From JAICMB01 sp035295125 (GTDB lineage: Bacteria > Acidobacteriota > Terriglobia > Bryobacterales > Bryobacteraceae), in contig DATGJP010000084.1 in assembly GCA_035295125.1 (NCBI GenBank), forward strand, positions 105,405-169,404: DNA of 64,000 bases, in the 5' to 3' direction. Each line of letters begins with the position of its first letter. Positions within the stretch are counted from its first letter, which is position 1. Made by a program: the position numbers and the translations under genes. Shown piece after piece: positions 17,344 through 26,851 of the stretch. A model generated the notes under the pieces. The model was not told where the DNA came from. It saw only the letters and a program-made list of their open reading frames with translations, and searched no databases.

Positions 17344-18654
17344 CTAACTCGCGCGCCGGCCAAATGCCGGGGCCGGCGCGGGCGGAGGCTCCGGCTCGGG
17401 CGGCGGAACAACCTTCTTAGGCCGTGAATCCAACCGGGTCGCGATTAATTCTTCCTTGAGCTTCTGCCACTTCGGTGTTCCAGGCTGGCCGCCCGCCGCC
17501 AGAACGTCACGATCGGTAATCTCCTGTGCCGCGAGAAGATACTTCTGGAAGTAGTTCTTGATACGATCCTGCACCAGCCGCTCGGTGGATTTCAGCAGCA
17601 GAAACAGCAGTTCTTCCGGCTCGGCCCTGGAAACCGCATGGTAGATATGCGAGGGCTTCTGCAGCCTGGCCGACTTCAACTCTTTCTCAAGCTTTTTCGC
17701 CCTAACCTCAAGTTTCTGCCACTGATCGACATCCTCTTTTTCCATGCCGAGGTCCTTGATCAGTGCACTCCTGTCCTTGGGCGACAACTTCTCGGTCATC
17801 ACGACCATAAACAGCCCAAAACAGTCGAGATGAACGCCCGGCTGCGACGGAATCATCTGGCGGATCTTTTGCAGTTTCTGAAGCCCCGCCGTGTTCACAC
17901 CCGCATCTACCAGAGCCGCCGAGAACAGCGGTAAAAGCTTCTCCTGGCCGAGAATTTGCACGACATCGGCCATATTCATTTCATTGGCTATATGGTGCAA
18001 TTCTTCAAGTAATGCTTGAGGAACGATTTTCGATTCCAGTCCCGCTTCACGGGCATTGTCGTACTGCATCTTCGTGCGCTCGCTGATCGTGAAACCGAGC
18101 CGCACCTGAAACCGAAGCAGCCGGAAAAGCCGGATCGGATCGTCGTAAAGCGTGTAATTGGAGACCGCCCGCAGTTCGCGCCGCTCCAGATCGCCGACAC
18201 CATTGTTCGGATCGAGCAGCAGTCCCTTAGATGCCGGATTCAAGGAAAGAGCGATGGCATTGATGGTAAAGTCGCGTCCGCGCAGGTCTTCATGGATTGT
18301 GGCTTGCTGCACCTGGGGTTTGGATCCGGGCTTCGGGTACTTCTCCTGGCGCGCCATGCCGATCGTGGCGACGATTCCGCCCGGGAACAGCATACGGGCG
18401 ATCTTCCGGGCTTCGTCGACGCGCGTTACCGTGGCGCCGACCTTCTGCTCTATCGTGCGCGCGAGTTTTACCGCGTTTCCCTCCGCCGTGAAATCGATTT
18501 CAACGATGGGGTACCGGCCCAACATGTCGCGCAAGGCGCCGCCGGTGAGAAAGACATTGATACCGGCCTGAGTTGCAGCCGATTGCACCTCCGAAACCAC
18601 GCGGCTCTGCTCCGAGCTCAGGTGGCTTTCGAGCATAAACAGGTAGTCGCTCAT
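17344..18654 (-). CDS. CCA-adding enzyme / poly(A) polymerase family
   Basis: About 436 aa from ATG 18654 (the open frame reaches 18699, overlapping xerD). N-terminal nucleotidyltransferase domain: FLTGGALRDMLGRYPIVEID, RKIARMLFPGGIVATIG, and the RNA-binding part DLRGRDFTINAIALSL...DLERRELRAV, DDPIRLFRLLRFQVRLGF. Class II CCA/PAP enzymes mature tRNA 3' ends. Oddity: the metal-binding DxD is ExD here (EID). The C-terminal half is helical and ends in a Pro-rich tail (PPPEPEPPPAPAPA). It follows xerD by 19 bp. Confidence 0.87.
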   Translation of the reverse strand: MSDYLFMLESHLSSEQSRVVSEVQSAATQAGINVFLTGGALRDMLGRYPIVEIDFTAEGNAVKLARTIEQKVGATVTRVDEARKIARMLFPGGIVATIGMARQEKYPKPGSKPQVQQATIHEDLRGRDFTINAIALSLNPASKGLLLDPNNGVGDLERRELRAVSNYTLYDDPIRLFRLLRFQVRLGFTISERTKMQYDNAREAGLESKIVPQALLEELHHIANEMNMADVVQILGQEKLLPLFSAALVDAGVNTAGLQKLQKIRQMIPSQPGVHLDCFGLFMVVMTEKLSPKDRSALIKDLGMEKEDVDQWQKLEVRAKKLEKELKSARLQKPSHIYHAVSRAEPEELLFLLLKSTERLVQDRIKNYFQKYLLAAQEITDRDVLAAGGQPGTPKWQKLKEELIATRLDSRPKKVVPPPEPEPPPAPAPAFGRRAS

Positions 18655-18673
18655 GAGAGTGTTTTCATACGCA

Positions 18674-19567
18674 TCACGCCCGAGGGTGATGCTTGTCAAT
18701 TGTCTTGCGCAGTCTCGAACGGGCTACGTGAGTATAGACCTGCGTAGTTGAGATATCGGAATGCCCCAGCATAGTCTGTACGCTTCTGAGGTCCGCTCCC
18801 CCCTCGAGCAGATGGGTCGCAAACGTGTGGCGCACCACGTGGGGGGTCAGGTCATGGAAAATACCCGCCTTCCTCCCGCACGCCCCCAGCAGCTTCCAGA
18901 AACCCTGCCGGGTCATGGGACCGCCGCGCGCCGTGATGAACAGGTACGGGCTGGTGCGACCTTTCAGCAAAGCGCTACGCCCCTGATTGCAGTATTGCCG
19001 AACCGCATCGATGGCTGCCCTCCCCACGGGGACGATCCGCTGCTTGTTCCCTTTGCCCAGCACGCGTACGTAGCCCATGTCCATCTCGACATCTGAGACG
19101 CGAACCTTGCACAATTCCGACACGCGCAGGCCGGTTGCGTATAAGAATTCGAGCATGGCGTGATCCCGCAAGCCGGTGGGCCGGGTCGTGTCCGGCGCCG
19201 CCAGGAGATTTTTAACCTGCTCATTATTAAGGTACTTAGGAAGATTACTCCACTGCTTCGGCGCCGTAAGAAGGCTAGTGGGATCGGCGTCGGCGAGCCC
19301 CTCGCGGATGAGAAAGGCGTGAAAGTTTCGGAGGGTCGTGAGGTGTCTAGCAACCGACCGGCTCGACAGCCCGGCGCGATACAGAGAGTCGATATAGCGC
19401 GGGAGCCGCTCCGCGTCCGGCACCTCCGCCTGTACTCGGATAAATGCACTAAACCGTTCTAAATCTTCACGATAGGCCTGAACGGTGTTGGACGACAGTC
19501 CTTTCTCGACTCGGCAAAAGTTGAGAAAGGAGGCTACGTTCACCCCAACCGTCGAACCCTCCATCAT
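18674..19567 (-). CDS. xerD: Tyrosine recombinase XerD/XerC
   Basis: About 297 aa from ATG 19567 (upstream codons in frame are not conserved-looking). N-terminal SAM-like domain (FLNFCRVEKGLSSNTVQAYR) and catalytic domain with Arg in YATGLRVSELCKV, Lys in LGKGNKQRIVPVG, HxxR in HVVRHTFATHLLEGG, then LGHSDISTTQVYTHV with the nucleophilic Tyr. XerCD resolves chromosome dimers at dif. No dif site recognised in this window. Located in a normal housekeeping context rather than next to a mobile element. Confidence 0.93.
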   Translation of the reverse strand: MMEGSTVGVNVASFLNFCRVEKGLSSNTVQAYREDLERFSAFIRVQAEVPDAERLPRYIDSLYRAGLSSRSVARHLTTLRNFHAFLIREGLADADPTSLLTAPKQWSNLPKYLNNEQVKNLLAAPDTTRPTGLRDHAMLEFLYATGLRVSELCKVRVSDVEMDMGYVRVLGKGNKQRIVPVGRAAIDAVRQYCNQGRSALLKGRTSPYLFITARGGPMTRQGFWKLLGACGRKAGIFHDLTPHVVRHTFATHLLEGGADLRSVQTMLGHSDISTTQVYTHVARSRLRKTIDKHHPRA

Positions 19568-19631
19568 CGTGCCAATGATACAATACTTTTGCCAAATGTT
19601 TGGAAGGAATTTGGCGCCGTGACAGACCTTC

Positions 19632-20141
19632 GTGTATGAAAGGCGCTCATTGGCGGGATCCACTAGCAAAAAGGTGGTCGTTTCAAGATTCGACCGGGAG
19701 ACACTCTCTGGTTTTGTAAATCCCCAGAGCTATCTGCTTCCGGATGGGATCGAGCTACTCACACCTACCGGCACGATTACGCTAGTGCCTTATTCCGAAA
19801 TCAAGCTCGTCTCTTTCGTGAAGGATTTCCATGGGGAAACCGTTCGGGAAATGCGCCAGTTCACGGCCCGCCCTAAGGTCGAGGGGCTCTGGTTGAGGAT
19901 GCGTTTTCGTGACGGCGATGCCATGGACGGTTTGCTCACGAACAACTTGTTGCAGCTCGAACCCCAGGGCTTCACCGTGGTGCCTCCGGACGCAGGCGCT
20001 CAAAGCCAGCGAGTCTTCGTGCCGAAGTCAGCCTTGACCGAGGTGCAGGTGCTCGGGGTCGTTGGAAGTCCGCTCCGAAAACGTACGAAGCCGAAACCAA
20101 CACCGGAGGAGCAAATCGACTTGTTTCAGGGATCCAGTTAA
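19632..20141 (+). CDS. DUF6982-like protein
   Basis: 169 aa from a GTG start. Two beta-rich modules: KVVVSRFDRETLSGFVNPQS, PTGTITLVPYSEIKLVSFVK, then VEGLWLRMRFRDGDAMDGLL, and a third region FTVVPPDAGAQSQRVFVPKS. This PilZ-like all-beta layout recurs in acidobacterial proteins; molecular role unknown. It is divergent from xerD and two bases upstream of the alpha/beta hydrolase gene. Confidence 0.7.
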   Translation: MYERRSLAGSTSKKVVVSRFDRETLSGFVNPQSYLLPDGIELLTPTGTITLVPYSEIKLVSFVKDFHGETVREMRQFTARPKVEGLWLRMRFRDGDAMDGLLTNNLLQLEPQGFTVVPPDAGAQSQRVFVPKSALTEVQVLGVVGSPLRKRTKPKPTPEEQIDLFQGSS

Positions 20142-20143
20142 CT

Positions 20144-21022
20144 ATGCCAGCAATCACCGAAGGCTACATCACCACAGGCGATGGGGTTCGCCTCTTCTAT
20201 CAGCAGGCCGGCAATGGTCCCGGCGCCGTCATTATCCCCAATGCCATTTACATGCTCGACGATTTCCTGCGGCTCGCGGCGAGCTATACCGTGATCTTCT
20301 TCGATACGCGCAACCGGGGCCGCTCCGAAACGCTCACCGACCCGGCGTTGGTAGTCAACGGAATTCACAACGATGTCGATGACCTGGAAACGATCCGCGC
20401 GCACTTTGGATTCGACAAGGTCGCGGTTCTCGGGCACTCCTACCTCGCAGCAATGGTCGTGTTGTACGCCATGAAGTACCCTGCGCAAGTCTCACGGGCG
20501 GTGCAGATCAGTCCTCCGCCGCCCTTTTTCAGCAGGCAATACGAAACAGCGCCGCCGGATCCCGTCGTAGCCGGCAGACTCGCTGCCTTGCAGAGCGAAC
20601 GAGCCTCCACGGACCCCATCGAATTCTGCCGGAAATTCTGGTCCATTGCGCGACTGATGTTTGTCGCAAATCCCGAAAATGCTGCCAAGCTTACGAACTG
20701 GGGTTATTGCGACGTCGACAATGAGCGCAATCTGATGGCATACCTAGTTGGAAGTATCTTCCCGTCATTTCACGTTCTCAACCTCACCGCTGAAGACTTC
20801 GGCAGAGTGCAAATGCCGGTCCTGACCATCCACGGAACGGTGGATTGCAGCGCGCCGTATGCCGGAGGCAAAGAATGGGCCTCGCTCCTGCCGAATGCGC
20901 GCCTTATGACAGTTGATGAGACCGGTCACGTACCCTGGGTAGAAGCTTCCGAGGTCTTCCCAGCGATCGAGACGTTTTTGAACGGGGCCTGGCCCGACTC
21001 GGCCCTGCGTGTTGCCCAGTAA
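20144..21022 (+). CDS. Alpha/beta hydrolase
   Basis: 292 aa. The fold elements are standard: oxyanion region around GNGPGAVIIPNAIYML, nucleophile elbow VAVLGHSYLAAM (Ser in GHSYL), acid Asp in LTIHGTVDCSAPY and catalytic His in DETGHVPWVEA. It resembles proline-iminopeptidase/haloalkane-type hydrolases but the substrate cannot be assigned. No signal peptide. Two-base gap from the upstream gene suggests an operon. Confidence 0.88.
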   Translation: MPAITEGYITTGDGVRLFYQQAGNGPGAVIIPNAIYMLDDFLRLAASYTVIFFDTRNRGRSETLTDPALVVNGIHNDVDDLETIRAHFGFDKVAVLGHSYLAAMVVLYAMKYPAQVSRAVQISPPPPFFSRQYETAPPDPVVAGRLAALQSERASTDPIEFCRKFWSIARLMFVANPENAAKLTNWGYCDVDNERNLMAYLVGSIFPSFHVLNLTAEDFGRVQMPVLTIHGTVDCSAPYAGGKEWASLLPNARLMTVDETGHVPWVEASEVFPAIETFLNGAWPDSALRVAQ

Positions 21023-21051
21023 TCTGGCATTGTTTTCGCGGTTCTAATTGA

Positions 21052-21285
21052 GGAAGACATCTGTGGCGTCCTCCAGAAATCCTCGCCCCGGCCGGTCCGT
21101 TTGGCTATCTCACGGCGTGGCCAACCGGCCAACCATTGCCTTACGTCTCGACGCTGAACTCTTACCTGGGAAAAGTGATGGCCAATGCTGCGATCGTTCC
21201 AGCGGGTACGAACGGATCAATCAGCTTGTTCGTTACGGACCCAACAGATGTGATCCGCGATGTAAACGGATATTTCGCGCCGTAG
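21052..21285 (+). pseudogene. C-terminal fragment of a secreted beta-repeat protein
   Basis: The frame is open for 77 codons but has no usable start. It reads as a typical C-terminal module: PYVSTLNSYLGKVMANAAIV, PAGTNGSISLFVTDPTDVI, DVNGYFAP then stop. I have seen this 'STLN...ANAAIVPAG...DVNGYF' module as the end of large secreted acidobacterial proteins. Only the last module remains here, so it is a truncated remnant. Confidence 0.6.
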
Positions 21286-21343
21286 CGCAAATCTGCGCGG
21301 CACCTGTCGGCGGCCTGCCGAGTGCAGTATCCTATCAGCTTCT

Positions 21344-24100
21344 ATGAAAGTATTCTGTCTCGCCGTCGCTGCATTGTTAATTCCCGCGTTCGCCGAGCCC
21401 AAATTTGTGTATTGGCCCGGCTCGTCGTACGACGGGTCGATTCCCACCGAGAAGCAAGTGCTCGGTTACGAACCGGGCGATCGCATCTCGTCGCACGAGA
21501 ATATTCTCAAGTACCTCGAAGCGCTCGCGAAGGCAGCGCCCACGCGCATGAAGGTCTTCGAATACGCCAAGACCTGGGAGCACAGACCTCTCGTCTATGC
21601 CGCAATCGGCTCGCCCGCCACCATCGCGCGCCTCGACAAAATCAAGGCCGACATGCAACGGCTGGCAGATCCGCGCAAGACCTCCGATGCCGAAGCGAAG
21701 CAGATCATCTCGTCGACACCCGCGGTCATCTGGCTGGCTTACGGAGTGCATGGCAACGAAATCTCCTCACCGGACGCCGCGCTGATGACCGCCTATCACC
21801 TGCTGGCCTCGCGCAACGACAAGATGGTCGACGAGATCCTCGCCAAGGACCTGATCCTCATCGATCCACAGCAGAACCCCGACGGCCGTGACCGCTTTGT
21901 CCACAATTTCGAAATCGCCGAGGGTCTGCAACCCGATCCGAGCCAGCTTGCCGCCGAACACAACGAGCCCTGGCCCGGCGGGCGGACCAATCACTACTAC
22001 TTCGACATGAACCGCGATTGGTTTGCCATCACCCAACCCGAAACGCGCGGACGTATCAAGACACTGCTCGAATGGTATCCGCTGGTCTTTGTCGATCTGC
22101 ACGAAATGGGCTCGGACGCCACCTACTACTTCACGCCCGAAGCCGACCCCTACAATCCGTACATCCTCAAATCCCAGCGCGAGAGCCTGGAGTGGTTCGG
22201 CCGCAATAACGCGAAGTGGTTCGATGAATTCGGGTTCAACTACTTCACCAGGGAAGGCTACGACGAGTTTTATCCCGGCTATGGCGCTAGCTGGCCGCTG
22301 TATTACGGCTCCATCGCCATGACCTACGAACAGGCGTCGACGCGAGGCCTGATTGTACGTCAAACCAACGGCACCGTGGTGCCGTACCGCCAAACCGTGC
22401 GCGAGCACTTCGTCGCCTCCGTATCCAGCGCCGAAACTGCCGCCCACAACCACGACAAGCTGCTCGAGAATTTTTATCACTATCGCCAGACAGCCGTTGC
22501 GGAAGGAACCAAGGGGCCGGTTCGCGAATACATCCTGCCGCGCACCGGCGACACGACCACGGTCGACAAACTCGCCGTCAATCTTGCGACGCAGGGAATC
22601 GAAGTAAAGCGCGCCACAGCGCCGTTCAAGAATGCGGGCAACGATTACCCGCAGGGAAGCTACGCCATCCCTCTGGCCCAGCCCATGTACCGCATGATCC
22701 GGACTTTCCTCGATCCCCAGGTCTCGATGGACGCCGAATTCCTCAAGGGCGAAGAGCATCGCCGCAAGGAACGCCTGCCCAGCGAAATGTATGACGTCAC
22801 CGCCTGGTCTTTGCCGCTGCAATACAACATCGGGGCCGTCGGTAGTGCCGATGTTTCGAAAGGCTCGTTCGAGCCGGTTGTCGGCGGACGCATGCCGGAA
22901 GGTAAGGTGGTGGGTAACAGTCCGACCGTCGCCTACCTCGTCCCCGCTGGTACGTCCGGGACAATGGCCTTCCTCGCCCGTGCTCTTCAGGAACACCTTC
23001 ATGTCCTGAGCACGGACAAGGAATTCAAGCTCGCTGGGCGAACATATGGGCGAGGAACGCTGATCGTACGTGTGAAAGATAATGGCGCGGACCTCGCCGA
23101 CACCGTCCAGCGCCTGGCCCGCAAGAGCGACGTCGACGTTTACACAACCGATACCGGTTGGGTCGACGAAGGTGCGAACTTCGGCAGCCACAACGTCTTT
23201 ACTGTCCCGCCTGCGAAAATCGCCATCGCGTGGGATCAGCCCACTAATTCGAGCGCCGCCGGAGCCACGCGCTTCCTTCTCGAACGCGAGTACGACACAC
23301 CTGTCACCGTCGCCCGCACCTCCCAGTTCGCAAACAGCGACCTCAGCGCGTTCAACGTCATAGTCCTGCCTGATGCAGGAGGCTTCGGCGGAGGCGGAGG
23401 CTACGCCGGCGCACTGGGCCAAAACGGAGCGCGCCGCTTGAAGGATTGGGTCGAAGCCGGTGGAACGCTGATCGGCGTCGGACCCGGCGCCGTGACCTTC
23501 CTCGCCGATTCCCGCTCGCAGTTGCTGGCAATTTCGCAAGAGAACCTGGCGAAACCCGCAGGTGAAACGCCGGGCGCCGGCCGCAACCAAGCCGCTCCCG
23601 CCGCTGCTGGTGGTGGAAACGCAGCCGCGCCACCCACCGACGGCCACGTTCCCGGCAAGCTTCTAGCTTCCGACCAAGACTTCGAAAAGGCCATACAGCC
23701 TGACACCGACCAGCCGGACTCGCTGCACGGCGTGCTCTTAAGGGCGAAGGTATACGGCGATCACTGGCTCACCGATGGCGTCGCCGACACCGTCAACGTG
23801 CTGGTCCAGGGACGCGCCATTTTCGCGCCGATCAAAATGGACAAAGGGATTAACGCGGTCTACTATGCCGGCCCTGATCAGATTCTGGCGAGCGGCTTTA
23901 TGTGGGAACAGAACCGAAAACAGCTTGCTTACAAACCGTTTCTCGTCGTTCAGAGGGATGGCAGGGGATTTGTGATCGGGTTCACCGCCGACCCGAACTT
24001 CCGCGGATACATGGACGGACTTAATACTCTGTTTCTGAATGCGGTCTTCCGAGGACCAGCGCACGCCACCGGTGGCGGCGGGCGCGGCGGCGAACAATAG
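21344..24100 (+). CDS. Secreted M14-family zinc carboxypeptidase
   Basis: 918 aa. Signal peptide 1-17. The M14 domain (about 45-380) has the zinc ligands HGNE (H136, E139) and H253 in VFVDLHEMGS, plus substrate-site DPQQNPDGRDRF and MNRDWFAITQPETRG; catalytic Glu probably E329 in MTYEQAS. A long C-terminal region (about 400-918) with a glutamine-amidotransferase-like stretch (IAIAWDQPTN, NVIVLPDAGGFGGGGG, ARRLKDWVEAGGTLIGVG) follows. This long architecture is common in acidobacteria and bacteroidetes, where it degrades peptides outside the cytoplasm. Monocistronic. Confidence 0.92.
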   Translation: MKVFCLAVAALLIPAFAEPKFVYWPGSSYDGSIPTEKQVLGYEPGDRISSHENILKYLEALAKAAPTRMKVFEYAKTWEHRPLVYAAIGSPATIARLDKIKADMQRLADPRKTSDAEAKQIISSTPAVIWLAYGVHGNEISSPDAALMTAYHLLASRNDKMVDEILAKDLILIDPQQNPDGRDRFVHNFEIAEGLQPDPSQLAAEHNEPWPGGRTNHYYFDMNRDWFAITQPETRGRIKTLLEWYPLVFVDLHEMGSDATYYFTPEADPYNPYILKSQRESLEWFGRNNAKWFDEFGFNYFTREGYDEFYPGYGASWPLYYGSIAMTYEQASTRGLIVRQTNGTVVPYRQTVREHFVASVSSAETAAHNHDKLLENFYHYRQTAVAEGTKGPVREYILPRTGDTTTVDKLAVNLATQGIEVKRATAPFKNAGNDYPQGSYAIPLAQPMYRMIRTFLDPQVSMDAEFLKGEEHRRKERLPSEMYDVTAWSLPLQYNIGAVGSADVSKGSFEPVVGGRMPEGKVVGNSPTVAYLVPAGTSGTMAFLARALQEHLHVLSTDKEFKLAGRTYGRGTLIVRVKDNGADLADTVQRLARKSDVDVYTTDTGWVDEGANFGSHNVFTVPPAKIAIAWDQPTNSSAAGATRFLLEREYDTPVTVARTSQFANSDLSAFNVIVLPDAGGFGGGGGYAGALGQNGARRLKDWVEAGGTLIGVGPGAVTFLADSRSQLLAISQENLAKPAGETPGAGRNQAAPAAAGGGNAAAPPTDGHVPGKLLASDQDFEKAIQPDTDQPDSLHGVLLRAKVYGDHWLTDGVADTVNVLVQGRAIFAPIKMDKGINAVYYAGPDQILASGFMWEQNRKQLAYKPFLVVQRDGRGFVIGFTADPNFRGYMDGLNTLFLNAVFRGPAHATGGGGRGGEQ

Positions 24101-24411
24101 GAGATTAGCTGCGCTGCAAGGCTCCGGTGAATTCACGCACGATCGGCGGCAATTCCCCTTTCAGAGCACGCCGCTCCGGTTGGAACAGGACACTTTATTC
24201 GGCGGAGCGCTCCGCGTTACAGCCCGCGATGCCGGTGGCGAGGTGCGAGGCGGCGAATTGAGCGATCACCCATTCTTTGGCCACCGAACGGCTCTTTTAA
24301 ACAAACGCCGGCTTGAGTCCCGCTTACAAGTTGGCCAACGAGATTTTGTTTCAAGGCATCGCCCGCGGTTGTCCTCTGAGCTCGAGGTAAGTAAGCTATA
24401 TTGCGTGGAAG
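24101..24411. other. Gene-poor stretch after the M14 gene
   Basis: No convincing ORF on either strand and no recognisable RNA or repeat. It leads into the decayed cobN-like region. Confidence 0.5.
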
Positions 24412-24447
24412 ATAACTTTGTTATCAGTGCCGCGCCGTGGCGGCCAA
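24412..24447 (+). repeat. Direct repeat, left copy
   Basis: ataact..ttatcagtgccg and gccgtggcggccaa closely match the sequence at 25401-25437 (differences at a few positions). The two copies bracket the cobN-like remnant. Confidence 0.55.
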
Positions 24448-24484
24448 TCGTCCGTGCATGGAATTCTATGCGCCACGATCTCAG

Positions 24485-25345
24485 CAGCGCAGGGGGATAT
24501 CACCGGCTCGGGTAAACTATCGCGATGGCTTTCCTGACATGCTCCAGTTGCTCGATCGCGCCATCCGCCTGGCGGCTCAAGCCGAGTATAGGGATATAGC
24601 CCGGCATGACCAGGCGGTCTCAGCGGAGCTGCAGCGTCAAGGTATCGATGCAACAGGCAGACGCAATGGGCAGAATGCGAATCTTCGCTCCCAAGCCAGG
24701 CGCATACGGCGTCGGCGTCCAATGCCTCGTCGAGAAATCTGGAGGTGGGGACTCGCCTGAAAAGATCGCTTCGCTGTACACGGCGAATGTGGAATACGGC
24801 GAGGGGGACAATCAACGGGGCGTCGCGAACGGCCCGATTCTGCGCGCCAACCTTCGCTCCGTGGGCCGTCGAGTTCTCACGTTCGTCGAATCTCTACGCG
24901 GTGCTCGACAAGACGACACCTACCAGTTCGTGGGGAGCCTTCGCGCAGCCATCTAGCACGAATCGGGACGAACGCCCGAGGTCTACCGCACAACTTGCGG
25001 GCATCCGGCCATGAACGAATGACGTCTTTGCGGTGATGGTTGGCAGTGGAGCTGCAATCACGTCAGTTTAATCCGACCTGGGTTCGGGAAATGCAGAAGT
25101 CTGGGTACGCCCCGGCGCACGCGAGATCGCGAAAGAAATCGAACATCTCTACGGATTTCAAAAGACCGGGCCGGATCACCTCGCCTCTAAACGTGGCAGA
25201 CCGTCTTGGATGTATTCGTCAAGGACAAGTATAAGTTAGGGCTGCGGCAATTCTTTCGTCAGCAGAACCCGCATGCGCGACAGACCCTGCTGGCCAGAAT
25301 GCTAGAGGTCGACCGGCAGGGAATCCGAAGGTTCGCGAAGTCGAT
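24485..25345 (+). pseudogene. Decayed cobN/bchH-family chelatase subunit (C-terminal part)
   Basis: Read across three frames, this stretch spells the C-terminal third of a CobN-type cobaltochelatase/Mg-chelatase H subunit in the right order: GDITGSG + YRDGFPDMLQLLDRAIRLAA, then MRIFAPKPGAYGVGVQCLVE, GVANGPILRANLRSV, DDTYQFVGSLRAAI, RTPEVYRTT, FNPTWVREMQKSGYA, GAREIAKEIEHLYGFQKT, and TWQTVLDVFVKDKYKLGLRQ FFRQQNPHARQTLLARML. At least four frameshifts and no start mean it cannot be functional. No other cobalamin genes are near. Confidence 0.8.
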
Positions 25346-25400
25346 TATCGCGCCACTCGTACACAAGCAGATTATCGTCAGCGCCCAGCGCGCGCGAACG

Positions 25401-25437
25401 ATAACGCTTTCTTATCAGTGCCGTGCCATGCGGCCAA
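25401..25437 (+). repeat. Direct repeat, right copy
   Basis: Second copy of the 36-bp repeat at 24412 (ataacgctttcttatcagtg then ccgtgccatgcggccaa). Lies just past the end of the cobN-like remnant. Confidence 0.55.
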
Positions 25438-25894
25438 GAACAACAGATGCGCGCTTTGGCTTGCAGTCGTGGATGTCGTGTGTTTTCAAAAGTATATTGG
25501 GCTAGGTCTGCCGAACTGAATCACTGTAGTCAATTCGTAGCAGGTGAATTCCTCAAGATTCCACACTCGATGGATCTAGGAATGGCCTCCCTGTTACCTT
25601 CGCGCAGACGACCTCCTGTTTTTTTGACAGGTGACCTACTTGTAAGTATCTGAAAATAAACATGCGACCTCCCGTGCCAAGACGGATTCTAGCGGGCTGT
25701 GAATTCCGTCTGTTTTCAGTCGCTTGCGTTTCAACGACTTGCAGCCACCTTCTGGTGGCCGGTTGAACCCCGTGGAATGCTGAGGCTTCGAGCAGCTACA
25801 AATTCGTCTACACCTTGGCTCTACGTAAAGGACCTTCGAAAGCTTTCCCAGCCTGAATCGCAAAGGCGACCTGACGCTTACAAACACAACTATT
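25438..25894. other. Gene-poor stretch before the TPR gene
   Basis: About 450 bp, lower in GC than its surroundings, without a convincing ORF. The only pattern noticed is a short inverted repeat around 25742-25764 (cagccacc / ggtggccgg). Nothing further recognised. Confidence 0.4.
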
Positions 25895-26851
25895 TCAATT
25901 GTGAACAATCAGATTGAGTAACCTACGAGCCTCCTCGTATTCAGGATCGAGAAGGAGAGCCCGTTCCAGATAAATTTTGGCGAGCCGCTCGTCGCCCTTC
26001 TGTTGAAGCATTTTGCCGAAACTCATGTTCGCTACCACGTCATCAGGTTCAAGCTCCAATGCGCGCTCGTAGAGGACGCTTGCCTTTTCCCATTCTTCCC
26101 GTCCTGAATAAACATTACCCAAAGACCACAGCGGAACCGCCCATTCTGGACAAGCTGCGTGCGCCCATTCGTACTCTAGGATCGCGCTGTTCGTTTCTCC
26201 TTTTTCCCACAAAAGCCCCCCCAGGTAGATATGTGCCCACGCATCGTCCGGTTGCAACTCTATTGAGCGCCGTATATGCTCTTCCGCTTCGTGCAGAAAG
26301 CCACGTCGCTTCAGTACCCACCCAATCTCGCGATGGGCGGCCGCAAAATCCGGGTCAATAGCAATCGCCTTCGAGAAAAGTTCCTCTGCTTTTTCGGTGT
26401 CACTTTTTCGAAGGAGCACGCCGAGATTGAAATACGGTTCCTCGAACTCGGGATCCAATTCAATTGCCCTGAGATAACTCGCTCTCGCTTCCTCGTCACG
26501 TCCTAAGTTCCTCAGAGCTACGCCGAGCATTGTATAAGCCGCCCTCGTTTGTTCGCGTTGCACTGCCTGCCTGAGCCAGTACTCGGCGTCGCGATATTCA
26601 TGTTTTTCTATCGCAATAGAACCCAGGCCGAGATACGGCACGCTGTAATCTGCATCAAGTTGAACGGCACGCCTGAGGGCCGCCTCAGCTTCCTTTGGTT
26701 CCCCAAGGTCAATCGCCAACCATGCTAGTTGGCACAACGCAAGCGGCGCCGGGTGTTTTCTTGCCAGTTCTCTCCAGATGTCCAGAGCGCCACGCTGATC
26801 GCCAGCGTCCTCGAGTTGTTCGGCTCTTTCGAACAATTCTTCGGGAGTCAT
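25895..26851 (-). CDS. TPR-repeat protein
   Basis: 318 aa built almost entirely of 34-residue tetratricopeptide repeats, about eight in number: for example PYLGLGSIAIEKHEYRDAEY, AYTMLGVALRNLGRDEEARA, PYFNLGVLLRKSDTEKAEEL, AAHREIGWVLKRRGFLHEAE. No signal peptide or TM segment. TPR solenoids mediate protein-protein contacts. Its start overlaps the stop of the upstream amidotransferase fragment (26848-26851), so it is co-transcribed with it. Confidence 0.88.
   Translation of the reverse strand: MTPEELFERAEQLEDAGDQRGALDIWRELARKHPAPLALCQLAWLAIDLGEPKEAEAALRRAVQLDADYSVPYLGLGSIAIEKHEYRDAEYWLRQAVQREQTRAAYTMLGVALRNLGRDEEARASYLRAIELDPEFEEPYFNLGVLLRKSDTEKAEELFSKAIAIDPDFAAAHREIGWVLKRRGFLHEAEEHIRRSIELQPDDAWAHIYLGGLLWEKGETNSAILEYEWAHAACPEWAVPLWSLGNVYSGREEWEKASVLYERALELEPDDVVANMSFGKMLQQKGDERLAKIYLERALLLDPEYEEARRLLNLIVHN

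Noticed and set aside
21767..23647. 626-aa open frame on the minus strand
   Set aside because: Entirely antisense to the M14 peptidase, which has clear catalytic motifs; high-GC codon use creates long antisense frames.
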